A stretch of 64,000 bases of DNA. Origin: Fratercula arctica. Taxonomy: Eukaryota; Chordata; Aves; Charadriiformes; Alcidae. The notes below the pieces were generated by a model that worked only from the letters and a program-made list of their open reading frames with translations, did not search any database and was not told the origin of the DNA. The stretch is taken from NCBI GenBank assembly GCA_947846985.1, contig CANTUZ010000001.1, forward strand, positions 33,690,727 to 33,754,726, written 5' to 3'. Numbering within the stretch: position 1 is the stretch's first letter; every line of letters begins with the position of its first letter. This document shows positions 13,320-23,400 of this stretch, piece after piece. The translations under genes and the position numbers were made by a program.

Positions 13320-13924
13320 CACTTCCAGTGATGGGGCATCCAAAACTACTCTGGACAACTTCTTCCAGTGTCTCACCACCCTCAGCATGAAACATTTCTT
13401 CCTCATGTCCAATCTAAATTTACCCTCTTTTAGTTTAAAACTGTTACCCCCTGTCCTGTCAATACAGGCCCTGGTAAAAAGTCTCTCAGTCTTTCTTGTA
13501 AGCCTCCTTTCTATTGAAAAGCTGCAATAACGTCTCCCTGGAGCCTTCTCTTCTCCAGGCTGAACAACCCCAGTTCTCTCAGCCTTTCTTCATAGGAGAG
13601 GTGCTCCAGCCCTCTGATCACTTTTGTGGCCCTCCTCTGGAGCCATTCTAATAGTTCCATGTCTTCCTTGTGCTGGGGACACGGTACTCCAGGTGGGGTC
13701 TCGTGAGAACAGAGTAGAGGGGCAGAATCACCTCCCTCGACCTGCTGGCCACGCTTCTTTCTATGCAGCTCAGGATAGGGTTGGCCTTCTGGCCTGCAAG
13801 TAGGCGTTGCTGGCTCATGTCCAATTTTTTGTCCACCAGTATCTGCAAGTCCTTCTCTGCAGGGTTGCTCTGACCCGTACATCACCCAGTCTGTATTGAT
13901 ACTAGTGATTTCCCCAACCCAGGG
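13320..13924 (-). mobile_element. Older CR1 LINE, ORF2 part (continuation after the nested insertion)
   Basis: The element resumes with the inverse of the ORF2 end (CACTTCCAGTGATGGGGCAT). On the minus strand the frame 13511-13885 reads [20 protein letters not shown] and [20 protein letters not shown]. Similarity stops at about 13924 (CCAACCCAGGG), giving a 5'-truncated copy. Together with 12432-12564 it forms one element of about 740 bp. Confidence 0.88.
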
Positions 13925-14044
13925 TTTAAAGATTATTACCGTGTGCAGCTCACTGCCACCCCTGAGTGAAGATCTGTTGGCTTAGCCATTCATCCCATCA
14001 CCTCCTGTCTGTGTTATAGGAAATAACATAGGTTTAAAATAAGT

Positions 14045-14190
14045 TGAAATTAAAATAAATAAAATTAAAATAAAATAATAAAATAAAATAAAATTAAAAT
14101 AAAATAAAATAAAATAAAATAAAATAAAATAAAATAAAATAAAATAAAATAAAATAAAATAAAATAAAATAAAATATAAAATAAAATAAC
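14045..14190 (+). repeat. (AAAAT)n pentanucleotide microsatellite
   Basis: A run of AAAAT/TAAAA units of about 145 bp is interrupted at the left end and once near 14175. It begins about 120 bp after the older CR1 ends. No coding meaning; the Phe/Tyr/Ile/Leu-rich frame it creates on the minus strand is an artefact. Confidence 0.97.
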
Positions 14191-14644
14191 TATGAGTGGG
14201 AGGTCTAAGGCATCCCTGCATCCTCAGCCTTTCATACTGATTAGGTAGAAGTGGCTCCTCAACAGCATTTTTGTTCCTGGACCCCATGTGGAGGCCTGTA
14301 ACTCCATAATACAGGATGTCCAGAGTGCCTCAGGGTCTGGGCTCCTCTCCTGAGGACCAAAAGCTTACGGACATGTACATCCCTTTCCGCTTCTGGTTGT
14401 TAATGTCTGCATAATGAGGAGACCTCCTTTTTCCCAAGGCTTAATCCCCAGGTGAGGGAAAGTGAAGTGTTACTGCTGGTGAACCATGGATGGGGAGGCG
14501 GAGGAACCTAAGGAGGTGGCGATGGCTGCTTCCCCCTTGATGAAACAGGTAAGAAAGGATGAGGTTCTTCTTTCTCCGTGAGGTAGGATTTTGTAGCCCA
14601 CTTTCCAAATGTGTCAAGCTGAGGCCAAACAAAGACATTTATCA

Positions 14645-15120
14645 TGCCTCCTCCTGCCCGTCCGCAGAAAGGCGAGCTGTGTGTGCACCACGGGGCAGAA
14701 CCTGCTAAGAGGAAGCACAGGGAGGGTGTGATGTACCACAGAGAGGCCAGGGAGTTTTTGGTGGTTAAGATACACACCTCTGTCATCAGTTCTTAGCAGA
14801 AAATGACAGTCAAAAGACCAAAGGACCTATGAGGTAATTCAGAGAAACTGAAAGGTGCTCAAAATAACAGAGGTTTTTGCCTCTGTAATAATATTGCACA
14901 GAGGAAATCCATTATCTTATTTATGGTTTGTTTTTCAGGGTCAGAGCGGACGCGGTACTATATATTGTGAAACACAGGTTGTAATGTTGTAACAGGTTGG
15001 GTCACCACTGTGGGTTTGTCATACAGTCCTGTATGGTTTATTTTAACTGGGGCGTACTCACCAAGTATAAAAAGTCAGTTGGTACTTTAATGAAAGCCAG
15101 GCCAATGTCGTCTGACTGGC
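14645..15120. repeat. Duplicated unique element, copy A
   Basis: This segment is collinear with 22930-23400, about 8.28 kb away in the same orientation. Shared cores include CACCTCTGTCATCAGT at 14775-14790, ATTATCTTATTTATGGTTTG at 14911-14930 and GGGTTTGTCATACAGTCCTG at 15012-15031. Small insertions and deletions separate the cores. It has no CR1, LTR or terminal-repeat hallmark and no credible reading frame. Confidence 0.8.
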
Positions 15121-18100
15121 AGTGTTTTAATTCCGTAAGACAGTCCAAAGGAGGCTTTGCAAAACTTTTCCAAGAAACAAGAAATTTAAGAGAACGGCAG
15201 CTAAAAATGTAAGGGCACTTAGCGTGTTTCATCTGGCCAGGGGAAGAGCTAACCAATTTTACTGAAAACACCTGCAAGGGATGCGTAGCATCTGCAGGGC
15301 TGTTGAAACAAGATTCTCACATCGTATCAACAGCTGTCAACCAGACATTGCCGTTCACGAGCAAAGTGGCATTTTGTAAGCACATCTTGTCTGCACAACA
15401 GGAATAAACCCAAGAAACAAGTCAGTGTTTAGAACACCACAAAAGGTGTCCTCTGCTTTCGCACCTGCTTTCAGAAATGGAAATACTGATGCTGACTGTG
15501 CCTTCCATCTCACCTAGGTTTAGATCAGTTCCACGTAGTAGTCAACACTTGAGCTAGCCTCCTACCACAGTCATCCACCCTGTTCTTCTGACCTACTTTA
15601 CATGTCACTGAGATCAGTATCTCCATAGAAGTGCTTTTTTAGTGACTGTAATGGGCATCAGAGGTGATAAAGATGACTGAGATCCGCTAACATGAAATCT
15701 ACGCAGAGAGAAGAAGACGCAACTGTTCAAAAATTTGATGACATCAGTTCTTGGTTATCCAACTTGGAGAAGGTAAAACCAGAGAAAGTTCAGATGTGCC
15801 AATCTCCTGACTTTCCCAATGGCTTTTAATGACAGCTTCTGAGGAGTCATTTGGACATGCAGTCCTAAATGAAGTGATTGGATCTTTCAAAACTGACTCC
15901 TTTCATAAATAGATAGTTACATGCCTAGGCCAGGGTCATACCACCCATCAAAGGACACACAATAGTACATACAATAGTACAGTCGAGGTGAAAGAAGTGC
16001 ACCGGGTTAGAACAGCCACTGCAAATTCATTAAGCCCTTGGTAGCCCTTCAATGCTTGTCACCAAATAGCCCTTTTTTCTTGTTAAATTTTTGGATTTTT
16101 AATCAGAAGGCCTTTTTTTAAGTTTGTTTTGGTTTTTTTTTTTTAATTTGGCACTGCCTTGCTTTAAACATCTCTACTGAGAAAAATCTGACTACAAGAA
16201 CATGCTGCAAACAAGCAAAAAAAACCAGTATTGAACTGAAATTTCACGTGCAGACTCTTTATGACTTTATGAGTGAAGGTAGTTTTAAAGACTGTCTTAG
16301 GGAAAATGTGGATAACTACATTTATTTGCATGTCCAGGGAGAGAGAAAAGGTCAAGATAGGAAACCTTCAATGGATTAAAATTTGGGGGATAAACACTAG
16401 TGTAGTCCAACTAAGCCCATGAGAGGCAAGGTTCAGGCTTGCACTTTTACCTCTCAGCAGTGATTCCTGGCCAAGCCATGCTTCCAGTGGAGCTCCATGT
16501 TCACAGCACTCCATAGTGAACCTCGGTGACTTTCTTAGAGAAGGAATCACCACTTCATATCATCGGCGATCCAGGTAGAGCGGCCACCCATTGAGAATAG
16601 ACAGGGAGTGGGAGTTTGAGTGGGAACTCAAACTACAACCCCTTCACAGGACAGCAATAATTCAAGCAGCTGCAGGTTAATACTGAGCTGCCACTAAAAT
16701 GGCATTGATTTGGGACCACCTAGCTCACACCAAAAACAAACAAACAAAAAAAACCCCCAAAATTAACAAAACCCAACCTCATCTCATTTCCCTTGCATAC
16801 AATGACTTAGTTTATTTATTTGTTTGGGCAAAAGTCACCATTTCCCAGCGTAAGACATCTCAGTTGAAGCCTGATCTACCAGCCTCCAGAGGAAGAGGCA
16901 GTCAAACAACACCTATGGGACACAGACAAACACATTAAAAGGAAACTGTCATAGTCAGTGCTGTGAGTAAAGCCCCACTGTTCTGCAAATAACTCAACAC
17001 GACCCCCGAGGCTCTGGTGTGTTGTCAATGAAAATGCTGGAAACTAGTCCTTCTGGCATGTTATCAAGAAATGATGTAATGGGGTTAAAGTCAGATGGCT
17101 CTGATATAAACCCACTCAGGCCACAGGCAGTGACTGAGACGGGCAAACTCACGGCAATGGCAAACCACACTGGTAGATGGGAAGGGCACTGGTGAAGAGA
17201 GTTGCCAAACTCATGATACCCACCAGGGATGGAAAAAATGCCAGAGCAGTGCCATGTCGCTACCTGGGAGAAGGCAGAGAGAAGACAACAGGGGGATGTT
17301 TCCTCTCCATCTTGATCTTCCAGTCCAAAACCTGAGGAAGAGATCGAACCCAAGAGACTGTGTACTTTCAAGAAAAGCATCTGTCTCTCATCCTGACTAT
17401 AAAAGATGTGTAGAAACACTGTCTTGTTGTCAGATAGGCCTTCCCATCTCCCTGGGCAAATTTCCAAGGTTCTTACTGGTGACCAGCCAGCCAGAATGAA
17501 GGTGTGACAAAAATAATGCAAGGGAGGGGAGCAGAAAGGCGTGGATAGGCCCAATCTACCTTTGTTGTGGAAAAACAAGAAAGGAGATTTGTAGGATGAC
17601 ACCTGTGGAGAAAAAACAGCGACATTCCTCAAGGTTGCGTATTGCTTTGACCACTGGACTTGTCTTCCGAATGTAGTACTGCTGAATAATAACAGTAACT
17701 ATACTGCTGCTTACTTCTTAAAACACACAGAGCATGCACTTCCCATTTCACTCATGGGAAAACTGAGGCAGGGTGAACTTAGCAACTCTCTTACATTTGC
17801 CCGGTAGAAGTGTCAAAGCTGGGTCTACACGCGCGATCTGCATTAAAAGGGGGCAGAGACACTGTAGAGGCACAGGTGCTCAAAAATTAAATTAAACAAA
17901 CCAAAAAACCGTGGACCCGTGTTGTGTCCAAACACAGTCTTAAGAAGTTATGGGCCCAGTGGCAGGATCTGAAGAAAGTGCCCCGCTGAGCATCAGCCCA
18001 GAGGGCTCCAACATTGCTCTCCGACAGCTTGCAAACAATGAAAAGACTCCTGAAGCATTGCCAGTATTTGTGGTTTAATGGTTGGGCCTAAGCATACTTG

Positions 18101-18380
18101 TTTTGTTTTCTTAAAGTCCCAGTCCCTAGAATCAGGTTATTTACCTGAGAATTTCACCTACTTTCATTTGAAAGCCCTTGTAATCACAGGGGGAGCAAAA
18201 CCGTGAGGGAACAGAGGAAGGGGAAAGCATGTGAGTATAAAGGAAGAAAATAAAAGAAGCCCAGAAGGAATTATTTTGGAAGCCTTATGATTTTTAAGCA
18301 AATGTCCCGATTTGCTGGAGTCTGACTCAGGTTTTGGGCACGTGGGACTATTGCTTGTCACTAACAATTTGACTGTTGTA

Positions 18381-18619
18381 CCAGGAGAGGTTTAGATTGG
18401 ATATTAGGAAGAAATTTCTTCACTGACAGGGTTTTCAAGCATTGGAACAGGCTGCCCAGGGAAGTGGTTGAGTCACCATCCCTGGAGATATTTAAAAGAT
18501 GTGTAGATGTAGTGCTGAAGGACATGGTTTAGTGGTAACTTGGCAGTGTTAGGTCAATGGTTGGACTTGATGATCTTAAAGGTCTCTTCTAACCAAAACA
18601 ATTCTATGATTCTATGACT
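18381..18619 (+). mobile_element. CR1 LINE 3'-end fragment
   Basis: The sequence starts CCAGGAGAGGTTTAGATTGG, a common CR1 ORF2 segment, runs through the GGAACAGGCTGCCCAGGG motif and GGTTGGACTTGATGATC, and ends with ATTCTATGATTCTATGAC. It is about 240 bp and 5'-truncated. Confidence 0.92.
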
Positions 18620-21600
18620 GGTTCCTCCAGTCCTGAAGATTTTGGCGCCCAGACCTCTGCCAGGCCTCTAAAGTTGAAGATGTGCACATGAGAAACATGT
18701 TCTTCCATATTAGCCAACTTTTCTTTAAAATTAATATCTGCAGATAACGAAAAGCATGAATTTAGTTGATACCAGTTTGGATGCTGTTTACCCAGAACGA
18801 TTCCTTTGCTGATCCATGGTCTCTTCTTGTACGTCAGCACGAATTGTTACGAACATGCCTCATGCACTAAACGAACTGGCACATTGGCGGCGGGAAGTTT
18901 CCAGGTTTTCTGCCACAAGTGACCACACACCACTACTGCCTTGGGGTGGTGGGTACACGGCATTTGTTGAATTTCCACCCTCCCCCGCTACTTGCTTTCA
19001 ATCTGAGTAAGTCTGACTGATACCGTGACTAGGCTGGTTTCAAGAGAAGACAGAGTGGGATGGGGCGGGCAGGAGCTGAGATACCTAGAAATCGAGTTCA
19101 CGCGTGTCAGAGAAACCTTGTGTATCCCACCTGGATACAGCATTGCATTTCCCTGAACCACCGGTGCCTGCCTATAGCTGTTTTGGCACGGAGGTGTCCT
19201 GGCACAGGCAGGATGTGTCACAATGTGAGAAGAGTGATGGTGTGTTTAATGGTTACCTAAGCAATCTGTCCTTTCATCCATCTGGTTAACGGATAGCTGC
19301 CTCCAGCTGCATTGGAAAGTGCTGACTGAAGATACGGAACTATAAATCCCCAGTTTGCCATTCAAAGCCTCAAGGAAAATAATAACCTAGCACTCTGTCC
19401 TACAGACTTTGTCACTTTACGCTCCAAATGGACATTGATGTCTCAAATGGGCTATCTGTCTTGAGAACTATGTTTTATTGGCAGCTCCCTCTGATACACA
19501 AGGGCTAAGAGTACATGCCTGGCCTTAAAAATGCCTACTTGAAACTTTTCTGAGAAAAGTTAAAAAGTCTGCCTGGCTGGTGGCTTGGTTTCTTGCTCTG
19601 CTAACAGTAACTTTGCATTTGCTGTGTTATTGGAAGCCTATATTTATTAGTCAAAAGGTGCTATTTCTCTTTGGAAAGTTCCCTTCCCTCTCCAGCAACC
19701 GACAGCCTTCCACCTTCATGGGAGGAGACCTCAGCCCAGCTCCAAGAGAGCACTGGGCCAGCCCTAAATGCTGCGTGCTTAATTCAAACCAGTCTGTAAG
19801 CACACTCTGCCGCGGCAAATCGGGTTGTTTTCTATCATGTTTGCTAGATGAATTTTCAAGCTGCTGATGGGAGCGGCCACGGGGCCACAAGAACCAACGC
19901 CAGTGAAAGAGAGGGTGCAGGGAGGCTGAGGTGGGTCTGGCGGGGTGCCAGGAGCAAACACTGACCACGAAACCCCGGCTTTACAGCTTCCCTGGGTTAA
20001 ACCAACACACCCCATCTGCATGCACCAACTGGGCGAGTCCCCGAGGCTCTCACATCTCTTCACAGGCACACTACCAGAGCCAACAATGCCGTTGGCTTTG
20101 CCAAGGCTTGTGAACCTATTTGCTCCCTAGAGAAGACCAAAACAGGACAAAACAAAGGCCACCCCATCCATTTACTTCTCTCAGGGTTCCCACACTGCAT
20201 TGCAATCATCTCTGGTGTCCTCACAGCCTGCTGGGGTGCATGAGGTCCTGATAATGCAGCTCATTGCCTTTCCTCTGAGTCATGCAATTGTCTTGTCTTC
20301 CTTCTTCATCTGTTGCCTTTGATGTCAGCTGCCACCGTAGCCACATACAATCAATCTTTTTTTGGGCTGAGGACATCTTTCTCTCCCTTTCCTGTGCCTC
20401 AGACAACCTTTCGCTCCAGCTGCTGCCTGGGAATTGCTCTCCTGTGCCCTGGACAGGGGGTACCTCAATCCCCTCCTCCCACCCCGCTTCTTGTCCTGGC
20501 AGTCTCAGCCTCTTCCTGTGACCCACATCCCTTCAGTTTAGCCATCAGGCCATGCCCAGCGTGCTGATGGCTTCTACAGGTAAGTGAAGGGCCTTTTCTG
20601 CATCTCATCCAAGTGCTTTTTAATTCTCTCCTGTGGGACCAAGCACTGGGGAAGATCCCAGTTTAAAAAAAAAATAAAATCATTGCCATGCATGATTCAT
20701 TTTGCCTGTGTCAGAGTTTACTTCTTGCATCTTTGCAGATGGGTAACCATGCGTTTGCTTGTCAATCTGGCACTGTAGGCTCATCCTTTCTCACATATAT
20801 TTGTCAGCGAGTGAATGGGGTGGCTGCCTACAAGCAGGAACCACCAATGTTAGGGGCAGGAAAGAGTGAGGATGAGGGTATTCAATGACAAACCAAGTTT
20901 AACTGTTGTTACTGAAACACGACGATACAAGTGAGGCATATAAACATGCAATTCCCCTAGAAGCACGTGGATAATCTGCAGGTCAGAACTATGCCTCTTC
21001 TTCTCTAAACAGCATCCTTAGAATAGGGTTGTCTAAAATGTTCCTGAATGATTTTTTTCTTACAGGCAAGAGTATTTCCGGCATAGTGGCTGATTAAAGT
21101 ACTCTCTAAAATGTTCTGAGGAAGGGAAAATCAAATGGGATATTCCTTCAGAATCCAAATGCTGTGTAAGGGCTGTGATAGGAAACATATGCTGCCCGTG
21201 ATACTAAAGAAATCTTTCCTCCTGAGCGTTTCTCTGCGTTACCGTATCCCCAGGTACATCTCTACTGCCTCTGTCAGCCCAAAGACAGGAGGAACGGCAC
21301 AATCCATCTCTGCACAGATTACCTCTTCCAACCCACAACAGCACTGCTTCTTCTATGCTGTCTGTTAGGAACAGTCCCTTGGCCATACCATCCTCCAGTG
21401 CTTGGACAGCCTGTGCTAACCGGCGCAGGTGCTGCTAGCCCAGGTGATATTTTTAAGCCTTTTCTTTTGATTTCTGAAGTGCCAATAGCTAGTGATGAAA
21501 ACAAAGCTCAAGAACTAGTATAAAGCTCCACACAAAAGAGGTGAATCTTTCCCTGTGGGTTTTTGCTTTTTTTTTAATTTCAGTGACTAACTGCATGTGG

Positions 21601-21754
21601 GAATCACAGGCAATGTACTTTGTAATGTCATTACCGTTCCATTCAGTAAAGGTGTGAAACTCAAAGTTTTTCAGTTCCCAAGCATGCACTGAAGAAAGAG
21701 GGCAAATGCGTCGAGGCTTAGCTAAGTGCATGAACTCGGTCATGGCCTGTCGAA

Positions 21755-21790
21755 GGTTGAAGCTGAAGGTTGAAGCTGAGGCTGAAGCAA
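21755..21790 (+). repeat. Short 13-bp tandem repeat
   Basis: GGTTGAAGCTGAA at 21755-21767 is followed directly by GGTTGAAGCTGAG and a partial third copy (GCTGAAGC). No other significance is seen. Confidence 0.85.
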
Positions 21791-22479
21791 GGCTTTCCAC
21801 TCCTGCTTAGGGAGGCAGGGGCGCAGCAAAGCTTTCTGATAGCGTACAGCATACTCCGCTGCATAAAGGCTCCAGCTACCCACACCAGCGCAGTGCGAGA
21901 TGAGAAGGGCAATACGTGCTGGGATGTTTGCTTGTAGCAGGGAGAGGCTGGGACCCAGATGCTGGGGATGAAAGAGCGTGCCTGTCATCATTTCACTCTC
22001 ATGATACGATACACACTTACGAATCTTTCCTTAGATTCCCTGAGTGAAAAAAATACCATACATAGGTAAAAGCTTCGATATTATTTTCAGCTGCTGCTGC
22101 GTGTGCTATATAGGATGCCAGTGCGAAGCCTAAGCTGAATTGCAGGCTATAGTAAGAACATTGGTATTTGGCTACTGTAATTATTTGCGGCAGTTAAAAT
22201 CTATGTAGTATTTTGTGGACCCCATAATACACCGGGTGACTTTCCGTAAAATGAATCATGAAAGAAGTTGAATATAATTCAAGCATAGGAAATCAAATGG
22301 AAAAGCAAAATAATAAGAAACAAGGGAAGACAGTTTTGGAACGCTGTAGCCTAAATCTCTCTCCCACATCCCCAGTCAGTACAGTAGCTCCACTGCAGGG
22401 AAAGCAAAAAAGAATCTCTCCCTTCAGCTTCCTTGAGAGCGAGCAAAAGCGGTGGCCAGCTTGAGTGTTAACTGTGTGG

Positions 22480-22800
22480 AAGAGCAAGATGTTGTGCTTC
22501 CTTTAGGGGGACAAAGAAAGAAAAATATCAGCTGCGGTTCTGCAGTTCTGTTTTAATTCCTCTCACCTGGTTGAGATCAATGCACCCACCTCCTCCTGTA
22601 TATACAAAGTCTAAAATACCTCATAGCAATGAAAGCATGGGAATGCATCTGCACCAAGACGCCCGTGGCTTCCATTTGACGAGCTGAGTAACCACTTCAT
22701 CAACTCCCCATTTAGCGAGTTTTAAAACCGTGCTATATTTAGCCCTGGAATTAGCAGATGCCTGGTTGCATCAGAGATTTAATTTGCTGGAGTCAAAACG
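22480..22800. promoter_or_regulatory. Candidate regulatory element with MEF2 site, next to duplicated copy B
   Basis: The block contains a perfect MEF2 consensus CTATATTTAG at 22733-22742 and an E-box (CACCTG) near 22565. It lies just before duplicated copy B. No repeat or coding signature is seen. Confidence 0.25.
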
Positions 22801-22929
22801 CACCAATAAATAACTGACAGTCATTCCTCGTGCCTCGAGGTAACAGGGTTGGTTTGTATTTAGAGAGCATCCTTATAGAGCTTAAAGAGCTTGGCTGAGC
22901 AGGGCGGAGATGAGCTGCCAGCGACGGCC

Positions 22930-23400
22930 TGTCCTCCTGACAGACTGCCAGGACCCACTGCGCATCGCGGGGCGGAAAACGTAACAGGAGACACGGGGAG
23001 GATGTCGTGCACCGCAGACAGGGCACAGGGTTTTTAGTGGTTAAGATGACAACAAACGCGCACCTCTGTCATCAGTCCCTAGTAGAAAGCCATATCCATG
23101 GAGAAATTTAGAGAAACCAAAAAGGTCCTCAAAAACAACCGAGGTTTTGTTTTTTGAATAATGATAATGTACTGAGGAAAGTCATTATCCTATTTATGGT
23201 TTGTTGTTCAGACTCCCAGCCAGCAGCGCACCATCCTCGGTGAATATATACATTCTGATGATACGACGGGGCAGGACGCAGATGTTATGGGTTTGTCACA
23301 CAGTCCTGCAGGGTCTGGCTTTAACCAGCATGTAATCAGCGAGCATAAGAAGCATTTGCAACTTTTAACGACTGCCAGGCCGGCATCTCCTAATTGCTGT
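22930..23400. repeat. Duplicated unique element, copy B
   Basis: This is the counterpart of 14645-15120. The cores are CACCTCTGTCATCAGT at 23061-23076 (identical), ATTATCCTATTTATGGTTTG at 23184-23203 (one difference) and GGGTTTGTCACACAGTCCTG at 23289-23308 (one difference). Overall identity by eye is moderate, with the cores far better kept than the spacers. Confidence 0.8.

Larger units (their letters stand above)
13925..18380. other. Intergenic sequence between CR1 copies
   Basis: It holds the (AAAAT)n repeat, duplicated copy A and a 212-codon minus-strand open frame at 16994-17632 of unknown meaning. The rest is unique sequence without recognised features. Confidence 0.7.

Noticed and set aside
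13982..14287. Minus-strand open frame rich in Phe/Tyr/Ile/Leu
   Set aside because: It is simply the translated (AAAAT)n microsatellite.
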